Of a DNA stretch of 64,000 nt, positions 8,165-16,982 are shown one piece after another. This DNA comes from an uncultured Clostridia bacterium. GTDB lineage: Bacteria; Bacillota; Clostridia; Christensenellales; UBA1242. Below the pieces are notes generated by a model. That model ran no database searches and was not told the origin of the DNA. It saw nothing but the letters and a program-made list of their open reading frames with translations. A program made the position numbers and the translations under genes. Location of the stretch: contig CAKVFH010000001.1 in the NCBI GenBank assembly GCA_934746515.1, positions 103,226 to 167,225 on the forward strand, given 5' to 3'. Position 1 is the first letter of the stretch. Each line of letters begins with the position of its first letter.

Positions 8165-10152
8165 TATTTTCTTTTCACAACAAATTAACAGTTAGTGCAT
8201 CAAATAAAGAATATTCATTTTATAACACACTTTTATCGAGCACACTACAACAACTTTCAACATTCGGAAAAATCAATGAATATATATCAATTGGAAATGG
8301 CTTGCCGAACTCTGAGTCACAAAACGCATTCCATTTAACAAGTCACATTGCAACAGCAAAACTTATTTTTAAATCTATTCAAAGTGATATATCAAAAGGT
8401 TCACTATTTGCAAAATATCAGTACAAACTGCAAAAATCTGATGTTTTAGCAACTCACATAACTGAAGTTGGATTGAGCAATAATGAAACTACACCAACCA
8501 TTTATAATTATTTTTCACTAATCACAGATGAAACACCAAACGGAATTGATATAACAAACTTTGATGAAATTTTACTGGAAGTCACTCTAAATCTTACAAT
8601 TAGTGAAAACAACCAAACAATCTTAACTTCTGGAAATAATCCACTTATTGAATTTTTGCTTGGCAATGGCTTGGGAGATGTTTATGCTTGTTCTGGTTCA
8701 AACTTTGCAGAAAATACAAGAATGAATCGCCAAATTCCAACAAACAAGGAAAAGTATATTTGCACAAAAACAGCTTCTATCCAAAATAATTCACTCAAAA
8801 TTGCTTTTGAATGTAACTTAAATATAGGCGAGCTTGATGAAATTTTATTTATTTCTGCAGATAAGGTCTTTGCCAGAAATAATTTAAAAGAGCATCTAGC
8901 CTTATCAAGCGAAACTTTAAATTTAACACCAAAAGCAAATTATGTTATCAAAATTGACAGCGACATAAAGTCGGTTACTTCGGTCACAAAACAATCAGAT
9001 CAAACAGTCGAGTCGAATTATTTTGTATCAAAATATGCAAACTCTTTTGGCGATGAAATTAGCTTGCCATTTAACAATATTTTTGATTCAACCACAAGCA
9101 GATTTTTATCAAAAGACGGAAAGTTTATATTTTTTGTTTCAAACACCAAAGTATATGCATATAAAAATGAAGACTTTAAAATAACAGAAATTAACACAAA
9201 AGAAATAGTTGAAGACTATATAACAAAAATAATCTCTTTTGATAAATTTGTGTTTATTATCTCAAAAGTTGCGCCTTACATTTCAACTTACATTATTGAA
9301 GGTAACATGATAAAAAGCACAAGCAATAATTTGAAAAGTTTTGAAAAATATTCAGATTTTGAAACAATACAACAAGCAGATGTAACTTGGTGTAACAACG
9401 AAAAATTTATTATTGGTTTAATTTTAAATGATAATTCAGCTCTTTCAATCTACTTAACTTATGATGATACGAATGGATTTTTAACAAGTTCATTTTTAAC
9501 AAACAGCAGGGAGTTTAATTATATAATTGCAATGTATAAAAACAATTTTTGTGACGGAAGAATGATTTATTTAAAAGAAGGCGAAACATCTTTAAAATGC
9601 AGACTCGTCACACACTCTGCCGATGGAACAGAAACTGACGTTTACTCATCACTTGCATACGCACTTGTTAAAGATGCAACAAATATTTATACAAAGGGTC
9701 GAGCAATAATTTCGGAAAAAAGCACAACGCCTTCTGTTGTTATTTATTACTATCCACAAGTTTATGAATATGACTTGCCACTTATTTCAACAGAACTAAA
9801 AAATTATATTTCTCAAGACATGAACTATATTATTCAAAAAACTGAAACAAACGAATATAAAATTTACAATTTGGTTGGATATGACACACCTGAAGAATTT
9901 AGCGATGGTTTCTTATCAATTTTGCCTTACGACCAAATTGTTGATTTTGAATTTATGAAAGACTCTCTCTTGATTTTTACAAATCTTTCAGACAAACCAG
10001 TTGTGGCTTTCAACTTAAAACTTAACAAAACACAAATAGAAAATCTATCTGATAAAGATGCCGAATATTTGGTTGCAGTGGAAAAATATAACAAGCTTGG
10101 AAGTGATGGAAAACAGATTAAATTCAAACTAGAAACGAAGGTGAATTTATGA
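8161..10152 (+). CDS. Large phage structural protein, probable tail or fibre component
   Basis: 663 residues, the largest protein of the module. The N-terminal 250 residues are beta-rich, with 'LLGNGLGDVYACSGSNFAENTRMNRQIPTNKE'-type loops near 165-195. The middle and C-terminal parts repeat strands ending in short aromatic turns ('FIFFVSNTKVYAYKNEDF', 'FKFVFIISKVAPYISTYI'-like), again suggesting a propeller. No signal peptide, transmembrane segment or enzyme motif is visible. As the last large structural gene it could be the tailspike or receptor-binding part. The family is not recognised. Confidence 0.5.
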   Translation: MIFSFHNKLTVSASNKEYSFYNTLLSSTLQQLSTFGKINEYISIGNGLPNSESQNAFHLTSHIATAKLIFKSIQSDISKGSLFAKYQYKLQKSDVLATHITEVGLSNNETTPTIYNYFSLITDETPNGIDITNFDEILLEVTLNLTISENNQTILTSGNNPLIEFLLGNGLGDVYACSGSNFAENTRMNRQIPTNKEKYICTKTASIQNNSLKIAFECNLNIGELDEILFISADKVFARNNLKEHLALSSETLNLTPKANYVIKIDSDIKSVTSVTKQSDQTVESNYFVSKYANSFGDEISLPFNNIFDSTTSRFLSKDGKFIFFVSNTKVYAYKNEDFKITEINTKEIVEDYITKIISFDKFVFIISKVAPYISTYIIEGNMIKSTSNNLKSFEKYSDFETIQQADVTWCNNEKFIIGLILNDNSALSIYLTYDDTNGFLTSSFLTNSREFNYIIAMYKNNFCDGRMIYLKEGETSLKCRLVTHSADGTETDVYSSLAYALVKDATNIYTKGRAIISEKSTTPSVVIYYYPQVYEYDLPLISTELKNYISQDMNYIIQKTETNEYKIYNLVGYDTPEEFSDGFLSILPYDQIVDFEFMKDSLLIFTNLSDKPVVAFNLKLNKTQIENLSDKDAEYLVAVEKYNKLGSDGKQIKFKLETKVNL

Positions 10153-10400
10153 TATTTTCAGACAGAATTCAAAAAGTAATTAGCGGCAGAGATGCAACAC
10201 TTTTTGCAAGTGATAGCAACACATTAAATTTATTTATTTGTGATAAAGTGCTTAAAAAATATAGAATTTCAATAAATATAAACAAGAATTGCGTTTTTTC
10301 TAAAATGTATAATTACAAAAAAATAATCCAACTTAATCAAAACACCATTTGTCCTTGTAGTAATGGATACATAACCATTTCAAATGAAAACAACACATAA
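10149..10400 (+). CDS. Small phage protein of unknown function
   Basis: 83 residues, starting in an ATGA overlap with the preceding gene, so almost certainly translated with it. Beta-rich, with three Cys residues (ICDKV, NCVFS and the pair ICPCSNG near residue 70). It could be a chaperone or small subunit for the large protein upstream. No recognised family. Confidence 0.5.
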   Translation: MIFSDRIQKVISGRDATLFASDSNTLNLFICDKVLKKYRISININKNCVFSKMYNYKKIIQLNQNTICPCSNGYITISNENNT

Positions 10401-10468
10401 TTTGATTTATTCAAATAACATTATAAACTTAATTATCTCTCTATTTAAGTTTAACAAAAGGAGGGTAA

Positions 10469-11446
10469 ATGAAATTAAAAGATAAAATCAAATCTTATAG
10501 TTTTTGGGTGAGCATTGCCAGTGCCGTTATCTTAATATTAAAAGTGCTTGGCAATCGATTTGGATTTGTTGTTGACGAAAGCATGGTGAGTGATATTTTC
10601 ACCGCACTTTGCAGTATTCTTGTTTTGATGGGCATAATTGTTGTGCCATCAGCACAAGGTGGACAAGAACAACTTAACAACAAATTAGCTTCCAAAAATA
10701 CAAAACAGAATAATTTAATTCAAGACATAAATAATCAAAAAAATGAATTAACACAAGATGAGACTTTTGACACCAACAAAACAAAATCAAACAATGAAAA
10801 TCAAAATGGTTTTGAAAACACTTCATACGAAAATTTAAAATCTTCAAAAACTAAATCCAGCGAAGACAATGAAATAAAAGATGAAAGTTCAAATGCTAAT
10901 TTGATTTCAAATCCAATCGAACAAAATGAAAATTTAACAGAAGAAAACAATCAAAATGATGGTATGCTATCGGTTAATGATGATAGTTTATCAGTTTCTG
11001 AAAACCAACCAGAAATCATGCAGGCTGAAAACCATAACTCTTCACAAATCTCGGATGAGAAAAAATTTATCTTTGCGCAGACGCAAGAAGACTCTTTTAT
11101 AAATGACGAAGCCAAGCTTAATGACATGATTGAAGAAGATAAAGCAAATTCTCAACCATTAGCAAACAATCAAGTTTGTGATGCGAATGAAAGTGAAACA
11201 AAATTTACTGAAGCTGACAATTTGTCAATTGTATACACGCAAGATACCACCGAACAAAACAATCTAAACTTGTCAGATGAAAACAATAATGTCACAAATC
11301 ATGACACTGATGAAAATTTAAAGCAGACAAACATTTTAAACTTAAAAGCAATGTTTGATATTGCGCGCGAAAAGTTTACAGGTGACATCAATGATTATAT
11401 TTTTGAGCTTCAAGAAGAAATCAGAAAAACTCGCGAAAGAATGTAA
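10469..11446 (+). CDS. Holin-like membrane protein with a long acidic tail
   Basis: 325 residues after a strong AAAGGAGGG site. The first about 70 residues look like a phi-LC3/A118-type phage holin: a basic start, helix 1 (SFWVSIASAVILILKVL), a short linker with the 'VVDESMVSDIFTALCSILVLMGIIVVPS' second helix, then a charged end. Holins form membrane pores that start lysis. Here a further about 210 residues follow, Asn/Glu/Ser/Lys-rich and disordered, and then a short helix (YIFELQEEIRKTRERM). Typical holins end near residue 80-150. No endolysin gene follows. Confidence 0.65.
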   Translation: MKLKDKIKSYSFWVSIASAVILILKVLGNRFGFVVDESMVSDIFTALCSILVLMGIIVVPSAQGGQEQLNNKLASKNTKQNNLIQDINNQKNELTQDETFDTNKTKSNNENQNGFENTSYENLKSSKTKSSEDNEIKDESSNANLISNPIEQNENLTEENNQNDGMLSVNDDSLSVSENQPEIMQAENHNSSQISDEKKFIFAQTQEDSFINDEAKLNDMIEEDKANSQPLANNQVCDANESETKFTEADNLSIVYTQDTTEQNNLNLSDENNNVTNHDTDENLKQTNILNLKAMFDIAREKFTGDINDYIFELQEEIRKTRERM

Positions 11447-11461
11447 TAATTTACAAAAATA

Positions 11462-11490
11462 GGGAAAGCATTTATTTGCTTTCTCTTTTT
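11462..11490 (+). terminator. Intrinsic terminator at the right end of the phage module
   Basis: Stem GGGAAAGCA (11462-11470) with TGCTTTCTC (11477-11485), then TTTTT. It ends the phage operon and separates it from host genes. Confidence 0.8.
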
Positions 11491-11506
11491 ATTTGCCATA
11501 AAATAC

Positions 11507-11535
11507 TTGATTTTATTTTATTTGTATAATATAAT
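11507..11535 (+). promoter_or_regulatory. Promoter for the membrane protein / RNase J operon
   Basis: TTGATT at 11507-11512, a 17-base spacer, and TATAAT at 11530-11535; a second overlapping TATAAT starts at 11525. The leader to ATG 11597 is about 55 bases and contains a GTGAGG ribosome site. Confidence 0.7.
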
Positions 11536-11596
11536 AACCTCAACAATTAAAGTTTTTTTGAATATTTTAATTCGTAATGAATGATAGTGAGGTATT

Positions 11597-12652
11597 ATGT
11601 CTTACAAGAACACAATGAAACTCTTTGTTTCTAATTTTACACTTGCATGGAAACAGCTCGTATATCTTCTTTTGTGCGGATTTTTGTTTGCACTTTGCTC
11701 ATATACACTTGTTTCGCCAGTTATCACTGTTTTGAAAAATGCTGGCATTTCTGCAGAAATTAAAAATCTTATCACTTTGGTTTATAATAATCCAAAAGAC
11801 ATTGCTATAACTTTAAGTGAGCTTGTTAAACTGATTTTTAATTCACTGATTGAAAATTTTTCTAAAATTTATTTGAACATTTTTGCGACACTTATATTAT
11901 GTATTATTTTGCCATATATTTTATATGAAGCATCAACTTATAATATTTCGTCAATTCTTTATCAAAAGTTCACAATGAATATGGAAGTGGGTTATTGCCA
12001 AAATTTTATCAGTCATCTTGGAAAGGCTATTAAATTTGGTTTGACATCGCTTTTGTTTTCATTGCCATTTTTTATAGTCAATATTGCTTTGGTCGTAACT
12101 TATATTCTCGTCGCAAACACTGTTTTAAAAGCTATCATTGGGCTTGTGATTTTGTCACTAATTTCACTGATAATAAATTCGTGCAAGCTTACATTGTTTT
12201 CACATTTCACAGGAAGCGTTGTTGCAAACGACTCAAACTCATTCCATACATTTTTAAAGAGTTTTCCAATCGAAATTAAACATTTCTGGAAAATTATGGG
12301 TTCAAGTGTTGTTACAATTTTAACCGCAATTTTAATCAATGGCGTTATTGCAATCTTCACATTCTTTGCAGGTCTTTTATTTACAATTCCTGCAACATGT
12401 GTGCTTATCAGTATTTTTAAAGTCGTAACATTCTTAAACATTAACGGAAATAGATACTATTTGAGCAATTATGTTATTTTCAATCCACAAAAATATGTGG
12501 TTAAAAAAGACGATTTTGTTTCAACATTTGTTCCACCAGAAGAGACAAAAGAAATCACTACAACAAAAATGAAAAAGAAATATAAAACAAAAACTTTAGA
12601 TGAAAAGCCAACAACTGGCAAAACTAAAAAAAATAAAATAAAGAAAGGATAA
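11597..12652 (+). CDS. Polytopic membrane protein of unknown function
   Basis: 351 residues with about five or six hydrophobic segments (roughly 15-40, 92-116, 140-165, 168-195, 228-262) and a basic, Lys/Thr-rich cytoplasmic tail of about 60 residues. No transporter or enzyme motif is recognised. It shares a promoter with RNase J, whose ATG begins two bases after this stop. A membrane anchor or partner role for RNA decay is possible only by context. Confidence 0.6.
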   Translation: MSYKNTMKLFVSNFTLAWKQLVYLLLCGFLFALCSYTLVSPVITVLKNAGISAEIKNLITLVYNNPKDIAITLSELVKLIFNSLIENFSKIYLNIFATLILCIILPYILYEASTYNISSILYQKFTMNMEVGYCQNFISHLGKAIKFGLTSLLFSLPFFIVNIALVVTYILVANTVLKAIIGLVILSLISLIINSCKLTLFSHFTGSVVANDSNSFHTFLKSFPIEIKHFWKIMGSSVVTILTAILINGVIAIFTFFAGLLFTIPATCVLISIFKVVTFLNINGNRYYLSNYVIFNPQKYVVKKDDFVSTFVPPEETKEITTTKMKKKYKTKTLDEKPTTGKTKKNKIKKG

Positions 12653-12653
12653 T

Positions 12654-14600
12654 ATGGAAGAAAATTTTAACAATCAAAATTTAAACAATAATCAAAATTC
12701 AAATAATCCTGCAGTTAAGAAAAGAACATTTACTGAAACTGAACAAAATTCTGGATCATATAATGTAGGCTTGAAAAAGAATACAAAACCAGCAGCTCCA
12801 GTAACTGCAGGAATCACACAAAAGCAAAAACAAAAAATTTTAAATCATTTAAAGGATGTTAATCCAGATATAAATCTTGAAAATATGGCTCAAGAAGAGC
12901 TTTTGACAAGCAATGCTGGAAACATGCATAGACAAAAACAAGGAAAGGGCGCTGGCAACAAAGTGAAAATCATTTTCCTTGGTGGCGTTGGAGAAATTGG
13001 AAAAAATATCACAGCAATTGAATACGGCAACGATATTATCGTTATCGACTGCGGTCTTGCATTTCCAAGCGAAGACATGCCGGGCGTCGACCTTGTTATA
13101 CCGGATTTCACATATTTAAAAGAAAATGCAAGCAAAGTTAAAGGCATTTTAATCACACACGGACACGAAGACCACATAGGAAGTTTGCCATACTTGCTCC
13201 GCGATATTAAAGCACCAATCTATGGAAGTCAAATGTCACTTACACTCATTGACAACAAAATTCGTGAACACAAACTCACTGGAATTAAAGGCATTTGCGT
13301 TAAACCAGGCTATGTTGTAAAAGTTGGATGTTTCACAGTTGAGTTTGTTAAAGTAAACCACTCAATTCCTGGAGCTTTTGCTCTTTCAATCGATACACCA
13401 GCCGGAACAATTTTTCACACAGGTGACTTTAAAATTGACTTTGAGCCAATTGACGGCGAAGTTATTGATCTTGCAAGAATTGCGGAAATCGGCAGAAAAG
13501 GCGTAACACTTATGCTTGGCGAAAGCACAAATGTTGAGCGTCCTGGATACACAATTTCAGAAAAGAGAGTAGGCGAAAATCTTGAAAAAGTTTTCCTTGA
13601 AAACTCAACCAGAAGAATTTTCGTTGCAACATTCTCAAGTAACATTTATAGAGTTGAACAAATCATTGACCTTGCAATCAAATATAACAGAAGAGTTGCC
13701 GTTGTTGGAAGAAGTATGATAAACAACATTGACGCAGGCATGAAAATTGGTGCGTTCAAATTCAACAAGAGTGTGTTTATTGACATTGAAAAAATCGGTA
13801 TGCTTGAAGATAAAAATGTTTTGGTTTTATCAACAGGAAGTCAAGGTGAACCAACAAGCGCACTTTCAAGACTTGCAAATGGTGAATTTACTAAAGTCGA
13901 AATCGGTGATAACGATACTGTAATTTTTTCAAGTTCGCCAATTCCTGGCAACGAAAATATGATCAATGCCGTTATCAATAACCTTTATAAAAAAGGCGCA
14001 ATTGTTGTTACTGAAAATGTGCACTCATCAGGCCACGCTTGCCAAGAAGAAATCAAAACAATTCATAACTTGGTGAATCCAAAATTCTTTATTCCTGTTC
14101 ACGGTGAATATAGACATTTGAAAGAACACATTTTGCTTTCAGAAAAAATCGGATTGCCAAAAACAAATTCACTTATTCCTGAAATTGGAAATGTTGTTGA
14201 ACTCACAAAAAACACAATGGTGCTTAAAGGTAACGTTCAAGCAGGTGAACAACTCGTTGACGGTCTTGGCATTGGTGATGTTGGAAGCGTCGTTCTTCGT
14301 GATAGAAAACTTCTTTCTGAAGACGGACTTGTTATTGTGGTTCTCGGTGTTTCAGACTCAACAGGTGAGCTTGTGAGCGAACCATACTTAATCACTCGTG
14401 GTTTTGTTTACACTGGCGAAGCTGAAAAACTTAACGAAGAAGCAAAGCTTGTGCTTCATGACACAATTGCAACAATGAACTTTAGAGAAAATCATGATTG
14501 GAATGAAATCAGAAACCAAATCAGAAAACCACTTCGCAATTTCTTCTACAAAAAGACAATGCGTACTCCAATGATTTTGCCAATCGTGTTCAGAGTGTAA
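12654..14600 (+). CDS. rnj: Ribonuclease J
   Basis: 648 residues. RNase J is a beta-CASP metallo-beta-lactamase enzyme with 5'-3' exonuclease and endonuclease activity, central to mRNA decay and rRNA maturation in Bacillota. The zinc motif LITHGHEDHIGSLPYLL is near residue 165, with NHSIPGAF and HTGDFKID downstream; the C-terminal 'HSSGHACQEE' and 'IPVHGEYRHLKEH' complete the beta-CASP signature. The first about 100 residues are an unusual Asn/Gln/Lys-rich extension; typical RNase J begins at about KVKIIFLGGVGEIGKN. Only one RNase J gene is seen here. The AAAGGA site supports this start. Confidence 0.95.
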   Translation: MEENFNNQNLNNNQNSNNPAVKKRTFTETEQNSGSYNVGLKKNTKPAAPVTAGITQKQKQKILNHLKDVNPDINLENMAQEELLTSNAGNMHRQKQGKGAGNKVKIIFLGGVGEIGKNITAIEYGNDIIVIDCGLAFPSEDMPGVDLVIPDFTYLKENASKVKGILITHGHEDHIGSLPYLLRDIKAPIYGSQMSLTLIDNKIREHKLTGIKGICVKPGYVVKVGCFTVEFVKVNHSIPGAFALSIDTPAGTIFHTGDFKIDFEPIDGEVIDLARIAEIGRKGVTLMLGESTNVERPGYTISEKRVGENLEKVFLENSTRRIFVATFSSNIYRVEQIIDLAIKYNRRVAVVGRSMINNIDAGMKIGAFKFNKSVFIDIEKIGMLEDKNVLVLSTGSQGEPTSALSRLANGEFTKVEIGDNDTVIFSSSPIPGNENMINAVINNLYKKGAIVVTENVHSSGHACQEEIKTIHNLVNPKFFIPVHGEYRHLKEHILLSEKIGLPKTNSLIPEIGNVVELTKNTMVLKGNVQAGEQLVDGLGIGDVGSVVLRDRKLLSEDGLVIVVLGVSDSTGELVSEPYLITRGFVYTGEAEKLNEEAKLVLHDTIATMNFRENHDWNEIRNQIRKPLRNFFYKKTMRTPMILPIVFRV

Positions 14601-14604
14601 AAAC

Positions 14605-15198
14605 ATGTATGAAAATATAAAACAGTATGCTGAAAAATATTCGGTTCCAATTTTAAGACCTCAAACAAGCGACTTGATTGCAGAGTTTGTAGCCAAAGAA
14701 AATCCAAAAAATATTCTTGAAATTGGAACTGCAATTGGCTACAGCGGAATCATTATGCTAAACAGCTGCGGGGCAAATCTCACAACCATTGAACATAATA
14801 AGCAATACATAAGGCAAGCCAAGAAAAATTTTAAAGAGCAACACCTCCAAAACAGAGTAAAGATTCTTGACGGCGATTGTTTGGTGATTTTAGCAAACCT
14901 AGCATCACAAGAAAAATTTAGAAACAGCTTTGACATCATATTCCTTGACGGTCCAAAAGCGCAGTATGGCAACATGCTCGAACTTATCATTTTGCTACTA
15001 AAAAAAGGTGGAACACTGATTGTTGATGATGTTTTGTTTCATCAAAATTTAAACGATTCAAAAAAAGTTTCAAGACGCTTTAAAACGATTGAAAACAGAT
15101 TAAATAATTTTATAGAAAACTGCAAAAATCATCCAAAAATTTCGAAATTTGAGCTAAAAACCATTGAAGACGGCATAATTTTTGCACAAAAAGGATAA
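14605..15198 (+). CDS. trmR: SAM-dependent O-methyltransferase, TrmR (YrrM) type
   Basis: 197 residues, the usual size for family-3 O-methyltransferases. The SAM-binding motif 'ILEIGTAIGYSGIIML' lies near residues 36-52, and the metal/substrate motif 'DIIFLDGPKAQYG' near 110. The next gene is a U32 peptidase-like protein; in Bacillus subtilis yrrM (trmR) sits beside two U32 genes (trhP1/trhP2) and makes 5-methoxyuridine at tRNA position 34. That pairing makes TrmR more likely than a catechol or caffeoyl-CoA methyltransferase. It starts 4 bases after RNase J and probably shares its transcript. Confidence 0.75.
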   Translation: MYENIKQYAEKYSVPILRPQTSDLIAEFVAKENPKNILEIGTAIGYSGIIMLNSCGANLTTIEHNKQYIRQAKKNFKEQHLQNRVKILDGDCLVILANLASQEKFRNSFDIIFLDGPKAQYGNMLELIILLLKKGGTLIVDDVLFHQNLNDSKKVSRRFKTIENRLNNFIENCKNHPKISKFELKTIEDGIIFAQKG

Positions 15199-15199
15199 A

Positions 15200-16423
15200 A
15201 TGAAAAATACAAAAGTTGAATTACTTGCGCCAGCTGGCGACTTTGAAAGACTAAAAACAGCAATCCACTTTGGAGCAGATGCTGTTTATTTTGCTGGAAA
15301 AAATTATGGACTTCGCGCTTATGGAACAAACTTCGACACCATGTCAATAAAAGACACAATGGACTATATCCACAGCCATGGAAAGCGCGGATATGTCACA
15401 CTGAATGTTTATGCAAGACACAATGATTTCGACGGACTAAAAGACTATGTTCAATCACTTGTTGATGCAAAAGTTGATGCCGTTATCATTTCGGACTTGG
15501 GTATATTTTCATTTGTTCATTCAAATTTTCCAGACCTTGAAATTCATGTTTCAACACAAGCCAACACAACAAACAGTTATGCAGCAAAAATGTGGAAACA
15601 GCTTGGTGCAACAAGAGTTGTGCTTGCCAGAGAACTTGATATTGATGAAATCAAAAAGATTTCTTCAGACAATCCTGGACTTGAAATTGAAGCATTTGTT
15701 CACGGTGCAATGTGCATCAGTTACAGCGGAAGATGTTTGCTTTCAAACTACTTGACAGGTCGTGATTCAAATCATGGCGAATGCGTTCAAGCTTGTAGAT
15801 GGAAATATTCAGTAACCGAAGAAAGCAGACCTGATGAAAAACTTGATTTGGAAGAAGATGAAAGGGGAACATACATTTTCAACAGCAAAGATCTTTGTTT
15901 AATTGACTATTTGGATAAAATTATTGATAGCGGAGTTTACAGCTTGAAAGTTGAAGGCAGAATGAAGTCTTCATATTATGTTGCAACAGTAATCAATGCT
16001 TATAGAAGAGCACTTGACTATTTGGAAAAATGTAAAAAAGAAAACAAACCTTATGTTGTGCCTGAATATTTAAAAGCTGAACTTGAAAAAGCAAGTCACA
16101 GAAAATATACAACTGGATTTATGTTTAACGACGGCAATGTGAGACAAAACTATGAATCTTCAATTCAAGAACAAAGCAGCAAATTTATGGCAATTGTTTT
16201 AGAGAAACAAAAAGACAGAATTTTGGTTGAGCAGAGAAATAAATTTGCTATTGGTGACTGCCTTGAAATTCTCTCACCAAGCAATGAATTTAACAAGATA
16301 TTAAAAATTGAAAAAATGACCGATGAAGACGGCAATGAACTAACTGAAGCAAAGAATGTTCAACAGAAAATCTGGATTTATACAAATCAAAACATTTCAG
16401 AAGGCGACATTTTAAGAAAATAA
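15200..16423 (+). CDS. trhP: U32 peptidase family protein, TrhP-like tRNA U34 hydroxylation factor
   Basis: The start is ATG 15200, one base after the upstream stop, with AAAGGA before it; an in-frame ATG at 15182 lies inside the upstream gene. About 407 residues. The N-terminal 'ELLAPAGDFERLKTAIHFGADAVYF' and the Cys-rich 'FVHGAMCISYSGRCLLSNYLTGRDSNHGECVQACRW' (about residues 166-200) are hallmarks of the COG0826 U32 family, whose members TrhP/YegQ use prephenate to make 5-hydroxyuridine in tRNA. Four Cys in that region would bind an Fe-S cluster. Bacillus has two such proteins; here one is seen. Confidence 0.85.
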   Translation: MKNTKVELLAPAGDFERLKTAIHFGADAVYFAGKNYGLRAYGTNFDTMSIKDTMDYIHSHGKRGYVTLNVYARHNDFDGLKDYVQSLVDAKVDAVIISDLGIFSFVHSNFPDLEIHVSTQANTTNSYAAKMWKQLGATRVVLARELDIDEIKKISSDNPGLEIEAFVHGAMCISYSGRCLLSNYLTGRDSNHGECVQACRWKYSVTEESRPDEKLDLEEDERGTYIFNSKDLCLIDYLDKIIDSGVYSLKVEGRMKSSYYVATVINAYRRALDYLEKCKKENKPYVVPEYLKAELEKASHRKYTTGFMFNDGNVRQNYESSIQEQSSKFMAIVLEKQKDRILVEQRNKFAIGDCLEILSPSNEFNKILKIEKMTDEDGNELTEAKNVQQKIWIYTNQNISEGDILRK

Positions 16424-16438
16424 CCAAGGAGAAAACTT

Positions 16439-16780
16439 ATGAATTTTGATATCAAAAAAGTAAAAATTATTGTATTTATTCCTGAAGAAAAAGTTAGTGA
16501 ACTTCGCGATGCAGTTTGCAATGCAGGTGCTGGTGCACTGGAAAAATATAGCTATTGCACATCATGTGCAAAAGTAAACGGAACATATATTCCAAATGAA
16601 AATGCACAGCCTTATGTCGGCACACAAAACACTCTTGAGTTTGTTGAAGAAATCAAACTTGAGTTTATTTGTGATATAAAACTCGTTAAAAAAGTTATGA
16701 AAGTTATTAGAGAAATTCATCCTTATGAAGAGCCAACCATTGACATTATTCCACTTTTGGATGAAAAATCTTTCAAATAG
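16439..16780 (+). CDS. YqfO-type CutA/PII-like domain protein (COG3323)
   Basis: 113 residues with an AAGGAGAA site. It matches the small domain found inserted in NIF3/YqfO proteins: 'KIIVFIPEEKVSELRDAVCNAGAG', 'YCTSCAKVNGTYIPNENAQPYVG' and the ending 'IREIHPYEEPTIDIIPL'. Standalone versions are known and their function is not settled; the fold resembles PII and CutA, so ligand or metal binding is likely. The NIF3 halves themselves are absent. Confidence 0.75.
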   Translation: MNFDIKKVKIIVFIPEEKVSELRDAVCNAGAGALEKYSYCTSCAKVNGTYIPNENAQPYVGTQNTLEFVEEIKLEFICDIKLVKKVMKVIREIHPYEEPTIDIIPLLDEKSFK

Positions 16781-16813
16781 AAGAGTATTAACATAGATAT
16801 AAAAATTACATTG

Positions 16814-16881
16814 TCAATTTGAATTAAACTAAAAATTAAAATGGTTAAAAATACAATTCAAATTTGATAGTGTTTTTTTTT
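16814..16881 (+). terminator. Probable terminator before the sigma factor gene
   Basis: Inverted repeat AATTTGAATT (16816-16825) and AATTCAAATT (16855-16864) with a 29-base loop, followed shortly by a run of ten T from 16872. Confidence 0.55.
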
Positions 16882-16936
16882 GCAAAATTTTATAAATAAG
16901 CAAGTTAGTTTTGTTTGCAAAATAAATTAAATAAAG

Positions 16937-16962
16937 TCATAAATCTACAAAATACATCATAG
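16937..16962 (+). promoter_or_regulatory. Possible sporulation-type promoter of the SigK-like gene
   Basis: TCATAAA at 16937-16943, an 11-base gap, then CATCATAG at 16955-16962. This loosely resembles SigE/SigK-type elements (TCATATT and CATACAAT families). The spacing is a little short, and no good TTGACA/TATAAT pair is present. Confidence 0.25.
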
Positions 16963-16982
16963 GTTTAAGTAATGGGGGATTT

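Larger units (their letters stand above)
1..11490 (+). mobile_element. Right part of a prophage or domesticated virion gene module
   Basis: All genes run rightward and are tightly packed, many overlapping by 1 to 7 bases. They read in virion-assembly order: terminase, portal, scaffold, capsid, connector, large probable hub proteins and a holin-like protein. The order matches the head and short-tail genes of P22-like podoviruses (portal, scaffold, coat, gp4 adaptor, gp10 hub); this is an inference from order, length and sequence character. The left end lies outside the window. On the right the module ends at an intrinsic terminator at 11462-11490, and host genes begin at 11597. I saw no integrase, tape measure, endolysin or attachment-site repeat. 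Every reading frame is open, so it is not visibly decayed. Confidence 0.85.
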
